From positions 300,679 to 364,678 of the forward strand of contig NZ_JARBUT010000003.1 of assembly GCF_028882275.1 (NCBI RefSeq): a DNA stretch of 64,000 nt, read 5' to 3'. The position numbers and the translations under genes are program-made. A model generated the notes under the pieces. That model was not told the DNA's origin and did not search any database. It saw nothing but the letters and a program-made list of their open reading frames with translations. This DNA is from Nocardiopsis sp. N85 (GTDB lineage Bacteria; Actinomycetota; Actinomycetes; Streptosporangiales; Streptosporangiaceae). Shown here piece by piece: positions 1 to 8,413 of the stretch; within the stretch, counting starts at the first letter, position 1, and each line of letters begins with the position of its first letter.

Positions 1-390
1 CTCATCGGCGGCGGGTTCGCCGGCAGCCGGGTGGCGGTGCTGGGCGCCGCGTTCAAGCCCAACTCCGATGACATCCGCGACTCGCCCGCGTTGGACGTGG
101 CCGCCACGATCGCCTCGTTGGGCGCCCAGGTGACCGTGTACGACCCGGCCGCGCTGGAGCGGGCCAGGGAGGCGCACCCGGAGCTGAACTACGCCGAGTC
201 CATGCGGGACGCGGTCACCGACGCCGACGTGGTCCTGCTGCTCACCGAGTGGGCGGAGTTCCGCGAGGCCGACCCCGACGAGCTGGGCGAACTGGTGGCG
301 CGCAAACGGATCGTGGACGGGCGCAACGCCCTGGACCCGATCTTCTGGCGGGCCTCGGGCTGGACCTACCGGGCGCTGGGCCGCCAGTAG
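1..390 (+). CDS. UDP-glucose/GDP-mannose dehydrogenase family protein, C-terminal part
   Basis: Last 129 residues of a nucleotide-sugar dehydrogenase, most likely UDP-glucose 6-dehydrogenase, which oxidises UDP-glucose with NAD to UDP-glucuronate for cell-surface glycans. The frame is open through base 1, so the N-terminal NAD-binding domain and catalytic cysteine lie outside the window. What is visible is the FKPNSDDIRDSPAL segment leading into the C-terminal UDP-binding domain, a VTVYDP strand, the VVLLLTEWAEF stretch and the closing VDGRNALDP motif. GDP-mannose dehydrogenase is the main alternative, but the TEW and DGRN patterns favour UDP-glucose. A strong hairpin terminator begins 12 bases after the stop, so this is the last gene of its transcript. 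Confidence 0.88.
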   Translation, partial: LIGGGFAGSRVAVLGAAFKPNSDDIRDSPALDVAATIASLGAQVTVYDPAALERAREAHPELNYAESMRDAVTDADVVLLLTEWAEFREADPDELGELVARKRIVDGRNALDPIFWRASGWTYRALGRQ

Positions 391-402
391 CCCTCCGCCG
401 CA

Positions 403-441
403 CCGACGGCCGGGACCCCCTCACGGGGTCCCGGCCGTCGG
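403..441 (+). terminator. Intrinsic-type terminator hairpin after the dehydrogenase
   Basis: Perfect 17-bp inverted repeat (403-419 with 425-441) around a five-base loop. No U-tract follows, as is common in high-GC actinomycetes. Confidence 0.8.
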
Positions 442-805
442 CGTTCCCGGAGATGTGGCGGCGCTCCGAACACGACGTGTCCGGGGCCGGCTTCCGCGGC
501 GGGGGCCGACCGGCGGCCCGGGACCACGTGGCGAGGGGCGGGAGACCGGTGAGCGCGGGGGCGGCGAGCGGGAGGTCCGGCCATCGCGAACGGGGATGAC
601 CCCGGGCCGGCCGCTTCGGTGGGGGACACGGGCGCACCGCCCGTGTCACGCGGGGGAAGGGGGTCGGCCCGTGCCCCACCCCTCGGGGTCTCGGATCGAG
701 CGCGTCGCCCACACGGGGGCGCACGGCATGCTTGACTTCACTCCGTAGTCATTCAATCGCGCATGGTCGTTGGATCGTGCGTCGAGAACGAACGGAGTCC
801 GCTCG
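442..805. other. Intergenic region upstream of the TNT-domain gene
   Basis: About 360 bases without a convincing gene. Short ORFs cross it on both strands but have low-complexity Arg/Pro/Gly compositions typical of non-coding high-GC DNA. TTGACT at 732-737 could be a -35 element, but no good -10 sits at the right spacing. A weak purine-rich ribosome site (CGGAG) lies just before 806. Confidence 0.5.
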
Positions 806-1516
806 GTGAAGTCCTCCCTCGTGGTCGGGGTCGCCCTGACCCTGTTGTCGGTGGCCGCCCCCGCCCACGCCGCTCCCCCGCCCGTCCCCTCCGAGGCGCC
901 GGCGGGCTGCCCGGTGCTCACCCCGCCGCCCACCACCGAGGACCTGGAGCGGTACCTGTGCGGCGACCGCCGGTTGGGGCCGGCCGAACTCCCCGACGAC
1001 GGTCCGGTCGGAGGGCTGCTCGACGGGTACGACCGCCTCGGCGACCTGACCCCTGAGGCGTTCCTGGACCGCTGGTGGGGACCCGACGGCTGGGAGTACC
1101 CCGACCACATGGGGTTCGAGGTGGTGGACGGTGAGCCGGTCACCGAGGTCACGACCCTGCCCGAGGGGTGGATGCTGGACCGGTTCGGATCGCCGTGGGG
1201 CACCTTCCTGGCACCCGCCGGCGCCCGGTACGCGCAACGGGCGTTGCCGCCGGACTCGTTGAACACCTGGCCGGACGGGCCCGAGCACAACTACTCCTGC
1301 TATGAGGTGACGACCGCGTTCGCGGCCCTGACCGGCCCGATCGCCCCGCACTTCGAACAACCGGGAGGAGGCGAGCAGGTGCTGGTCCCGGCCGAGGGTC
1401 TGTCCGAACCGGTGGACGGCGAGTACGCGCGGGTCAACGAGCTGCTGGAACTGGGCCACCTGGAGGCGCGCCCGACGGAGGAGTGCGTCGCCTTCCCGGG
1501 TTACGCGCTCTCCTGA
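806..1516 (+). CDS. Secreted TNT-domain protein (NAD glycohydrolase-like)
   Basis: A 236-residue exported protein. A signal peptide (residues 1-22, hydrophobic core VVGVALTLLSVAAP, cleavage after AHA) precedes a domain matching the TNT family, named for the NAD+-hydrolysing C-terminal toxin of M. tuberculosis CpnT. The family pattern is clear: GWEYPDHMGF near 95-104, LDRFG at 124-128, a Gly/Pro-rich strand, RALPP at 145-149, and QPGGGEQ at 185-191, whose last Gln aligns with the Gln reported essential in CpnT. Four cysteines in the mature protein could form two disulfides. The start at 806 (GTG) is chosen because CGGAG lies about 8 bases upstream and the signal peptide begins at once; a TTG at 770 is the alternative. 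No immunity gene is visible beside it. NADase activity is inferred. Confidence 0.82.
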   Translation: MKSSLVVGVALTLLSVAAPAHAAPPPVPSEAPAGCPVLTPPPTTEDLERYLCGDRRLGPAELPDDGPVGGLLDGYDRLGDLTPEAFLDRWWGPDGWEYPDHMGFEVVDGEPVTEVTTLPEGWMLDRFGSPWGTFLAPAGARYAQRALPPDSLNTWPDGPEHNYSCYEVTTAFAALTGPIAPHFEQPGGGEQVLVPAEGLSEPVDGEYARVNELLELGHLEARPTEECVAFPGYALS

Positions 1517-1521
1517 GTCCG

Positions 1522-1550
1522 GTCCGCCCCCGGCGGCCCCGGGGGCGGAC
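1522..1550 (+). terminator. Terminator hairpin of the TNT gene
   Basis: 12-bp perfect stem (1522-1533 with 1539-1550) starting 5 bases after the stop codon. Confidence 0.7.
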
Positions 1551-1580
1551 GAGGCGCCCTCACCCCGAACCCCGAACACG

Positions 1581-1616
1581 CCGGTGCCCCCGACGCCTCG
1601 ACGTCGGGGGCACCGG
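1581..1616 (-). terminator. Terminator hairpin of purKE
   Basis: 15-bp perfect stem (1581-1595 with 1602-1616) and six-base loop immediately beyond the purE stop. It may also act on rightward transcription from the TNT gene. Confidence 0.75.
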
Positions 1617-1625
1617 GACACGGTC

Positions 1626-2156
1626 CTACAGGCCGAACCCGGTGGGGCGGGAGCCCTCGGCGACCTCACGGCGCAGCCGCTCGCCCTTGGCGTGCGCCTG
1701 TTCGCGCAGCTCCACCTGGAACTCCGCCATCTTCGCGGCCAGGCCGGCGTCGTGCGCCGCCAGCATCCGCACCGCCAGCAGGCCCGCGTTGCGGGCCGCG
1801 CCCACGGCCACGGTGGCCACCGGCACCCCGGCGGGCATCTGCACGATGGACAGCAGCGAGTCCATCCCGTCCAGGTACTTGAGCGGCACCGGGACCCCGA
1901 TGACCGGCAGCGTCGTCACCGAGGCCAGCATGCCCGGCAGGTGGGCGGCGCCGCCCGCGCCGGCGATGATCGCCTTCAGCCCTCGGCCGGCGGCCTCGGC
2001 GCCGTAGGAGATCATCTCGTGCGGCATGCGGTGCGCCGACACCACATCCGCCTCGAACGGAACGTCGAACTCGCGCAGGGCCTCGGCCGCCTCTCGCATC
2101 ACCGGCCAATCGGAGTCCGAGCCCATCACGATGCCCACCACGGGGTCCTTGCTCAC
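1626..2156 (-). CDS. purE: N5-carboxyaminoimidazole ribonucleotide mutase PurE
   Basis: 176-residue class I PurE, the cytoplasmic enzyme that rearranges N5-CAIR (made by PurK) into CAIR in purine synthesis. The N-terminal [14 protein letters not shown] holds the Gly-Ser-Asp-Ser-Asp substrate-binding loop, followed by SAHRMP with the catalytic His and by [11 protein letters not shown]; length is typical. The GTG start at 2156-2154 overlaps the purK stop as GTGA, so the two are translationally coupled and PurK product passes to PurE. The same frame stays open upstream inside purK, but that extension has no purE homology. Confidence 0.96.
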   Translation of the reverse strand: MSKDPVVGIVMGSDSDWPVMREAAEALREFDVPFEADVVSAHRMPHEMISYGAEAAGRGLKAIIAGAGGAAHLPGMLASVTTLPVIGVPVPLKYLDGMDSLLSIVQMPAGVPVATVAVGAARNAGLLAVRMLAAHDAGLAAKMAEFQVELREQAHAKGERLRREVAEGSRPTGFGL

Positions 2157-3310
2157 TGGTCGTCTCCTCGGAGGTAGTCGGCGGCGTCGCGGGCCCGCGC
2201 CAGCAGGTCCCGATGGTCGTCGCCCGTCACGGTGACATGCCCGATCTTGCGGCCCGGACGCACGTCCTTGCCATAGAAGTGGATCTTGATCTCGGGATCG
2301 ACCGCCATCACGTGCAGATAGCGGCGGTAGACCTCGGGGTCCTCGCCGCCCAGCAGGTTGGCCATGACGGTGTAGGGGGCGTTGGTGCGGGGCGACCCCA
2401 GGGGCAGATCCAGCACGGCCCGCAGGTGCTGCTCGAACTGGGAGGTGCGGGCGCCCTCGATGGTCCAGTGGCCGGAGTTGTGGGGACGCATCGCCAACTC
2501 GTTCACGACCACCCCGTCGGCGGTCTCGAACAGCTCCACCGCCAGCACGCCGGTGACGTCCAAGGCGTGCGCGATCTCGATGGCCAACTGCTGGGCGCGG
2601 GTCGCCTTCTCCTCCGACAGGCCGGGGGCCGGAGCGATGACCTCGTGGCAGATCCCGCCGCGCTGCACCGTCTCGACGACCGGGTAGACGGCGACCTGGC
2701 CGTGCGGGGACCGGGCCACCTGGACGGCGAGTTCGCGCTCGAAGGCGACCTTCTCCTCCACCAGCAGCGGAACGTCCTCGGCGGCGGCGCGCCCGACCAC
2801 CGCGGCGGCCTCGGCGGCGTCGTCCACCACCCACACGCCCTTGCCGTCGTAGCCGCCACGGGCGGCCTTGAGGACGACCGGCCACCCGGTCTCCCGAGCG
2901 AAGGCGGTGACGTGCTCCGGGGCGGTGACGGCGCGCCAGCGGGGGGCGGGGGCGCCCAGTTCGGTGAGGCGGGTGCGCATGCGGAGCTTGTCCTGGGCGA
3001 AGCGCAGCGGGTCGCGGCCCGGACGCAGCAGGCCGCCGGCCTCCTCCACCGCGCGCAGCACCGGCTCGGGGACGTGCTCGTGATCGAAGGTCACCACGTC
3101 GTTGGCCTTGGCGAACGCCAGGACGTCCTCCAGTCCCCGGTCGTCCCCCAGGGTGACGTTCCCACAGACCAGGGCGGCGCTGTCGGTGGGGCCGACGGCC
3201 AGAACCCCGAAATCGACACCCAGGGCGATCGCGGCCTGGTGGGTCATGCGGGAGAGTTGTCCCCCTCCCACCATTCCCACTCGGGGGACGGTGCGGTTAC
3301 GCTCGCTCAC
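2153..3310 (-). CDS. purK: 5-(carboxyamino)imidazole ribonucleotide synthase PurK
   Basis: 385-residue ATP-grasp enzyme that carboxylates AIR with bicarbonate and ATP to N5-CAIR. The N-terminal [12 protein letters not shown] motif is the family signature; the ATP-grasp core follows ([39 protein letters not shown]) with the metal-binding [14 protein letters not shown] near residue 275. First gene of the purKE pair. It diverges from the GtrA gene across about 185 bases, an arrangement I recall from other actinobacteria. Confidence 0.96.
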   Translation of the reverse strand: MSERNRTVPRVGMVGGGQLSRMTHQAAIALGVDFGVLAVGPTDSAALVCGNVTLGDDRGLEDVLAFAKANDVVTFDHEHVPEPVLRAVEEAGGLLRPGRDPLRFAQDKLRMRTRLTELGAPAPRWRAVTAPEHVTAFARETGWPVVLKAARGGYDGKGVWVVDDAAEAAAVVGRAAAEDVPLLVEEKVAFERELAVQVARSPHGQVAVYPVVETVQRGGICHEVIAPAPGLSEEKATRAQQLAIEIAHALDVTGVLAVELFETADGVVVNELAMRPHNSGHWTIEGARTSQFEQHLRAVLDLPLGSPRTNAPYTVMANLLGGEDPEVYRRYLHVMAVDPEIKIHFYGKDVRPGRKIGHVTVTGDDHRDLLARARDAADYLRGDDQ

Positions 3311-3495
3311 AGTTCCTCAACTCATCTGCTCGAACCGCGGTGACGGGACGGCTCCGCGCGCGACGAAGCCTGGCCGGACCGGCTCGGAACCCGCGGCCGG
3401 GGTTGCTCCTACCCCCGGTCAGAGTCTAGGGCGTGCCGGCGGATCCGCCCCGGGCCACCCCGTTCGCGCAGGTGATCCCCGACCCGGAGGCATCC

Positions 3496-4005
3496 GTGCG
3501 CACGTTCCTGACCCGACGCCCTCGGCTCGCCGAGCTGATCACCCAGTTGGGCAAGTTCGGTTCCGTCGGCGCCGTGGCCTACGCGGTGCAACTCGTCGCG
3601 ACCAACCTGTTGTGGGGCGTGGTGGGGCTGGGGCCGTTGATGGGTCAGGTACTGGGCACGCTGCTGGCGATCGCCGTGGCGTTCGTCGGCAACCGGTTCT
3701 GGACGTTCGCCGACCGCGCGCGGACCGGGTTCGGGCGGGAGACGTCCCTGTTCCTGCTGATGAACGGGGTGGGTCTGCTCATCCAGTTGGGCTGTCAGTG
3801 GTTCTCGGTGTACGTGCTGGGACTGGACGGCCCGGTGGCGCAGAACATCGCGGGCAACGTGGTGGGCGTGGGGCTGGGCACGCTGTTCCGGTTCTTCTCC
3901 TACCGGACCTGGGTGTTCCCCGAACCGCCCGCCGCAGTGACGGTGGAGAGGACGGGCGAGGGCTCGGGAGCGGACGCCCCGCACGAGGATCCGACCGCCG
4001 TCTGA
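3496..4005 (+). CDS. GtrA family membrane protein
   Basis: 169-residue polytopic membrane protein of the GtrA/DPMS family, thought to help move polyprenyl-linked sugars across the membrane. Four hydrophobic segments are visible (FGSVGAVAYAVQLVATNLL, LGTLLAIAVAFVGNRFWTF, LFLLMNGVGLLIQLG, NIAGNVVGVGLGTLFRFF) with the conserved NRFWTF and FRFFSYRTWVF motifs; the C-terminal 25 residues are polar. CGGAGG five bases before GTG 3496 decides this start; an upstream GTG at 3433 lacks a ribosome site. It converges with the protease gene 7 bases away. The sugar-lipid substrate is unknown. Confidence 0.88.
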   Translation: MRTFLTRRPRLAELITQLGKFGSVGAVAYAVQLVATNLLWGVVGLGPLMGQVLGTLLAIAVAFVGNRFWTFADRARTGFGRETSLFLLMNGVGLLIQLGCQWFSVYVLGLDGPVAQNIAGNVVGVGLGTLFRFFSYRTWVFPEPPAAVTVERTGEGSGADAPHEDPTAV

Positions 4006-4012
4006 TCCCCGG

Positions 4013-5212
4013 TCAGGCCGCGGAGACGGCGCGGATGCCGTCGCGGCGCGACGCACGTCGGACCAGGAGCACGTACATCCCGGTCTGGAGGAGGGTGAGC
4101 GCCAGGACCAGCGGGGTCCCGGTGCCCGGCGACAGTCCCGCGCCGAGGACGACGCCGGTGCCGATGGCGGCGATGCCCCCTTGGAGGACGCAGAGGGTGA
4201 ACTGTGTCAGCGCGCTGACCACGTGCAGACCGATCGCCGCCTCCAGGCCGCCGGTGCGCCAGGTCAGCCAGGACAGGGCCAGTCCCAGGACGGTCAGGGC
4301 GGCGACGGTCCACGGTTCGCCGGGGTGGGTGGCGGCGTAGATCGCGGGGAACAGGGTCCCGCCGGCCAGGACGGCCGGCCAGGGCGAGCGCAGGACGCGG
4401 GCGACCGAACCCGATCCCCCGGGTTCGGTGGCGCGAGCGCCGAGCGCGCCCACCAACTGCATGACCAGCCCGCGCAGGGTGAGTTCCTCGGCGACCGACT
4501 GGAACGGCACCAGGAGCACGATGACGACCATGGCGGCGAGCAGGAGCCGACCGTCGCCGGTGGCCTCGGAGGAGACCGGGGCGAGTCCGAACCGGTCGGC
4601 CAGGAGGACGTAGGCCACCGTGCACAGGCCCACCGGGACGATCGCCAGGATGACGCAGCGCATCAGCCAGTGCGACCGGGTACGCCCCTCGACCGACATC
4701 AGCGATCCGGTGCGGCGCCACTGCACCACCCGGACGAGGAAGACGACGATGGGGATGAACAGGGCGCCCCAGAGCAGGCCGAAGGCGAGTCGCGCGACCT
4801 CGCCGACCCGCATGGACTCCGGGGCCAGTCCGCTGCCGCCGATCACCGCGACCAGGGTGACCGCGAGCGCCATCGCGACCCAGAGGAAGAACATCAGCAC
4901 CCCGAGCACCACCAGGGTGGCCGGCGGGGTCCACCAGCCGTACCGCGAGGTCCGGCCGAGCCTGTGATAGGACTCACCCTTCGGCGTCCCTGCGGGGGCG
5001 AAGAGGTCGGTCCTGACCGGACGCGGGGGTGGCCATGCCCACACGCCGGGATCGGCGTTCACCGCGGGGTGCCCTCCCGGCGGGGTCAACCGCCCTCCCC
5101 CCGGCGGACCCGCCCAGGTCTGTTCCTGGGCATGGGAACGTGACGCCTGTCCCTCCGGGCCTTCCGGCGCGGCGGGCCAGGACGAACCCGGCGGTGGCGG
5201 CACATTTCCCAT
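4013..5212 (-). CDS. CPBP family intramembrane metalloprotease
   Basis: 399-residue membrane protein. The first ~90 residues are Pro/Gly-rich and probably cytoplasmic or disordered; about eight hydrophobic segments follow. Motif 1 of the CPBP (CAAX protease and bacteriocin-processing, Abi) family is seen as SVAEELTLRGLVMQ, with the paired Glu and the Arg of EExxxR; later segments around IYAATHPGEPW and GLHVVSALTQF supply the expected conserved His residues. These proteins are Rce1-like intramembrane proteases, but the substrate is unknown. The gene is alone on its strand, converging with GtrA and diverging from mrp. Confidence 0.85.
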   Translation of the reverse strand: MGNVPPPPGSSWPAAPEGPEGQASRSHAQEQTWAGPPGGGRLTPPGGHPAVNADPGVWAWPPPRPVRTDLFAPAGTPKGESYHRLGRTSRYGWWTPPATLVVLGVLMFFLWVAMALAVTLVAVIGGSGLAPESMRVGEVARLAFGLLWGALFIPIVVFLVRVVQWRRTGSLMSVEGRTRSHWLMRCVILAIVPVGLCTVAYVLLADRFGLAPVSSEATGDGRLLLAAMVVIVLLVPFQSVAEELTLRGLVMQLVGALGARATEPGGSGSVARVLRSPWPAVLAGGTLFPAIYAATHPGEPWTVAALTVLGLALSWLTWRTGGLEAAIGLHVVSALTQFTLCVLQGGIAAIGTGVVLGAGLSPGTGTPLVLALTLLQTGMYVLLVRRASRRDGIRAVSAA

Positions 5213-5423
5213 CGTGCGCTGAGGTTACTATCCGGGCATGTATCGCCTGCGTTAAGTCCGCGCCGTTATCGGACGATCACCGTGCGGATTCGGGCGGGTC
5301 GTCGTGGGATCGCGTACGGACACGGCATGGAATAGCGGGGTGAGCGCGCCTCGTTGGAATGAGAGGCCCGTTGTCCCGGACCGCGGACCGAGTACCCCGT
5401 CCCGCTGACCTACGATTGGGCAC

Positions 5424-6557
5424 ATGTCCTCCACACCAACCACCGATCAGGTGCACAAGGCCCTGGCCACGGTGCAAGACCCGGAGATCCGCCGTCCCAT
5501 CACCGACCTCGGAATGGTCAAGAGCGTCGACATCGGCGACGACGGTTCCGTGCACGTCGGTGTCTACCTGACGGTGGCCGGCTGCCCCATGCGTGGCCGT
5601 ATCGAGAAGGACGTGACCGAGGCGGTGACCAAGGTCGCCGGTGTCACGTCCGTGCGCGTCGAACTCGATGTGATGAGCGACGAACAGCGCAAGGAACTCC
5701 AGACCAAGCTGCGTGGAGGTCAGGCGGACAAGGAGATCCCCTTCGCCAAGCCGAACTCGCTCACCAAGGTCTTCGCCGTCGCGTCGGGCAAGGGCGGTGT
5801 CGGCAAGTCGTCGGTCACCGTGAACCTCGCCGCCGCCCTGGCCGCCCAAGGGCACAAGGTCGGTGTCGTCGACGCCGACATCTACGGGCACTCGGTGCCC
5901 CGCATGCTCGGCGCGTCGGACTTCCCGACCAAGGTCGAGGACATGATCATCCCGCCGACCGCGCACGACATCAAGGTCATCTCGGTCGGCATGTTCACCC
6001 AGGGCAACACCCCCGTGGTGTGGCGCGGGCCGATGCTGCACCGCGCGCTCCAGCAGTTCCTGTCGGACGTGTACTGGGGCGACCTGGACGTCCTGCTCAT
6101 GGACCTGCCCCCGGGCACCGGTGACATCGCCATCTCGGTGGCGCAGCTGCTGCCGACCGCCGAGCTGCTGGTGGTGACCACCCCACAGCAGGCCGCGGCC
6201 GAGGTCGCCGAGCGCGCCGGCTCCATCACCGCCCAGACCCACCAGCGGGTGGCGGGCGTGATCGAGAACATGTCGTACTACGTGCACGGCGACGAGAAGA
6301 TCCACCTCTTCGGCGAGGGCGGCGGGCAGACCGTCGCCGACGCCCTGGGGCGGACCCTGGGCACGGACATCCCGCTGCTGGGGCGGATTCCGCTGGACAC
6401 CCGCCTGCGCGAGGGGGCCGACGAGGGCAAGCCCCTGGTGCTGACCGACCCCGACGCCGAGGCCTCCAAGGTCATCGAGTCGATCGCGGAGTCCCTGGTG
6501 GGTCGCCCGCGCGGCCTGGCCGGGATGCAGCTGGGGATCTCCCCGGCCCGCCGTTAG
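5424..6557 (+). CDS. mrp: Mrp/NBP35-family ATP-binding iron-sulfur carrier protein
   Basis: 377-residue cytoplasmic P-loop ATPase of the Mrp/ApbC family, which holds and delivers Fe-S clusters. An N-terminal MIP18/DUF59 domain (1-95, with the VAGCPM motif) is followed by the ATPase domain: deviant Walker A GKGGVGKSS near 126-134, VVDADIYG, and LLMDLPPGTGD. The C-terminal CxxC that ligates the bridging cluster in enteric ApbC is absent: after ENMSYYVHGDEK the chain runs directly to LFGEGGG. I recall the same lack in mycobacterial Mrp. TACGAT at 5411-5416 lies seven bases before the ATG and no ribosome site is visible, so the mRNA may be leaderless. Converges with htrA over a shared terminator. 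Confidence 0.94.
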   Translation: MSSTPTTDQVHKALATVQDPEIRRPITDLGMVKSVDIGDDGSVHVGVYLTVAGCPMRGRIEKDVTEAVTKVAGVTSVRVELDVMSDEQRKELQTKLRGGQADKEIPFAKPNSLTKVFAVASGKGGVGKSSVTVNLAAALAAQGHKVGVVDADIYGHSVPRMLGASDFPTKVEDMIIPPTAHDIKVISVGMFTQGNTPVVWRGPMLHRALQQFLSDVYWGDLDVLLMDLPPGTGDIAISVAQLLPTAELLVVTTPQQAAAEVAERAGSITAQTHQRVAGVIENMSYYVHGDEKIHLFGEGGGQTVADALGRTLGTDIPLLGRIPLDTRLREGADEGKPLVLTDPDAEASKVIESIAESLVGRPRGLAGMQLGISPARR

Positions 6558-6581
6558 ACACCGTTCCTCACGGAGGACGGC

Positions 6582-6619
6582 GAACGGCCCCCGAGCGCTC
6601 CGGCGCTCGGGGGCCGTTC
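6582..6619. terminator. Bidirectional terminator between mrp and htrA
   Basis: Perfect 17-bp stem (6582-6598 with 6603-6619) with a TCCG loop between two convergent stop codons. Confidence 0.85.
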
Positions 6620-6627
6620 CCCGTTCG

Positions 6628-8364
6628 TCAATCGGTGGAGTCGAGGGTCATGGTGGTGGTCTCGCGCTCGCCGTCGCGTTCGTAGTCGATCTCGACCTCG
6701 TCGCCGGGGGAACGGTCCCGGAGCATCGCCAGGAGTTCCTGGCCCGAGTTGACCGGGCGACCGTCGAAGACGATGATGACGTCCCCCGAACGCAGACCCG
6801 CCCCTTCGGCGGCGCCGCCGCGCTCGACCGCGCCCGGGCCGTCCGCGATGACCGCGCCCGCGACGGGGCTGTCGATGTCGATCTCGGCGCCGATGTCGGC
6901 GTAGGTGGCCTCGCCGTTCTCGATGAGCCGCTGCACCACGCGCTCGACCTCCAGGGAGGGGATGGCGAAGCCCAAGCCGATGTTGCCCGCGGTCTCGCCC
7001 GCGTACCCCATGGTCACGATCATCGAGTTGACGCCGATGACCCTGCCCTGGGTGTCGACGAGCGGGCCGCCCGAGTTGCCGGGGTTGATGGCGGCGTCGG
7101 TCTGGAGGGCGTAGAAACGACTGGCCTCGGGCCCGTCGCCGGAGCTCACCGGCCGGTTGACGGCGCTGATGATGCCCTGGGTGACCGTGCCCGAGTACCC
7201 CAGGGGGGCACCGATCGCGATGACCTCGTCACCCACGATGACCTGCTCGGAGTCGCCGAACTGCAACGGCTCGACGTCGATGGGGTCGGCCAGGGTGAGC
7301 ACCGAGAGGTCGGAGCTGGGATCGGCGCCGACGACGGTGGCCTCCGAGAGGCTGCCGTCGCTGTACTCGACGAGGATGCCGTCCTGCTCCAGTTCGGTGG
7401 AGACGTGGTCGTTGGTGACGACGTAGTTCCCATCGATGACGAACCCGGAGCCGCCTCCCATGACGCGCCGGTCGGCGCTGCGGATGGACACCACGCTCGG
7501 GCTGACCCGCTGCGCGACGCCCGCGATGGTGTCGGGGTCGCGCTGGGGGGCCTCCGGCGGTGGCTCGTTCATGGTCGGGCCCTGGGGTTCGGGCACCGCC
7601 TCCTGAGCGCTGGAACCGGCGATGAGCCCACCGGCCAGACCGCCGGCCCCACCCGCGATGAGGGCGACGACCAGCATGCCGGTGAGCGCCATCCACGCGG
7701 GGATCCCGCGTTTGTTCCTCGGGGGGGCGGCACCCGCGGAGGTGTGGGCGGAGGTGCCCCCGAAGCCGCCGACGCCGGGGTCTCCGGGGGGCATCGGGGC
7801 CGCGGGGTCCCCCGGAGCGCCGAGAGGCTGCCGGCCGGTGGGGGCCGCGTAGGCGGGCCGTCCGGGGTGTCCGACGGGGTCATGGGGACCCGCGGGACCA
7901 GCGGAGCCGAAGGTGTTCTGCTGCCCGGCGGGAGCCGCGTGACCGCCGAGCCCACCGGCGGCCGCGCGTCCGGCCTGCCCCGTGGGGTCGCCGGGGCCAC
8001 CGGGACCGGTGGGGGCCGACCGGCCCGTGGAGCCGCCGTGCACGGTGGGGTCGCCAAGGTTGCCGTGGCCAGTGGGGACATGGGGGCCCACGGGGCCGGA
8101 GGGGCCACCGGGAGCGTTGTGGCCGGTGGGAGCGCCGGGGTCGGCGGACGGCTGTCGACCGGTCGGAGGGTTGGTGCCGGGGAAGGCGGGGTCGGGGTGC
8201 ATGGAATCTCCACTGCCGGGAGGCGAGGCGTGGGGGCGGTGAACGGGGAGGGGCCGGCCGGAGGTCGGATCGGGCGCGCCGAAGCCGGGGGGCGGCGTGC
8301 CACCCGGGGGGGCCGGCCACCCGGGTCCGCTCCCCTGTTCCGAACGGCCGTTTTCCTCAGTCAA
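6628..8364 (-). CDS. htrA: HtrA/DegP-like membrane-anchored serine protease with PDZ domain
   Basis: 578-residue envelope protease. The first ~215 residues are low-complexity Pro/Gly/Ala/Thr sequence (PTGHG, GPGGPGDPTG type repeats) and probably cytoplasmic. One transmembrane segment follows (WMALTGMLVVALIAGG), then a trypsin-like domain with the triad His (VVTNDHVST), Asp (SSDLSVLTL) and Ser (NPGNSGGPLVD), then a C-terminal PDZ domain (GLRSGDVIIVFDGRPV). The family degrades or refolds damaged exported proteins. The TTG start at 8364 is supported by GGAGCAGG upstream. It lies 49 bases after the rseB-like gene, so it is probably in the sigE transcript and controlled by envelope stress. Confidence 0.93.
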   Translation of the reverse strand: MTEENGRSEQGSGPGWPAPPGGTPPPGFGAPDPTSGRPLPVHRPHASPPGSGDSMHPDPAFPGTNPPTGRQPSADPGAPTGHNAPGGPSGPVGPHVPTGHGNLGDPTVHGGSTGRSAPTGPGGPGDPTGQAGRAAAGGLGGHAAPAGQQNTFGSAGPAGPHDPVGHPGRPAYAAPTGRQPLGAPGDPAAPMPPGDPGVGGFGGTSAHTSAGAAPPRNKRGIPAWMALTGMLVVALIAGGAGGLAGGLIAGSSAQEAVPEPQGPTMNEPPPEAPQRDPDTIAGVAQRVSPSVVSIRSADRRVMGGGSGFVIDGNYVVTNDHVSTELEQDGILVEYSDGSLSEATVVGADPSSDLSVLTLADPIDVEPLQFGDSEQVIVGDEVIAIGAPLGYSGTVTQGIISAVNRPVSSGDGPEASRFYALQTDAAINPGNSGGPLVDTQGRVIGVNSMIVTMGYAGETAGNIGLGFAIPSLEVERVVQRLIENGEATYADIGAEIDIDSPVAGAVIADGPGAVERGGAAEGAGLRSGDVIIVFDGRPVNSGQELLAMLRDRSPGDEVEIDYERDGERETTTMTLDSTD

Positions 8365-8413
8365 GACCTGCTCCGTATATCGCTGTGGCTTTCGGTCGAC
8401 ACCCGAAGGGGAT

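Noticed and set aside
2213..3343. 376-codon plus-strand ORF over purK
   Set aside because: Antisense shadow; purK on the minus strand has all family motifs.
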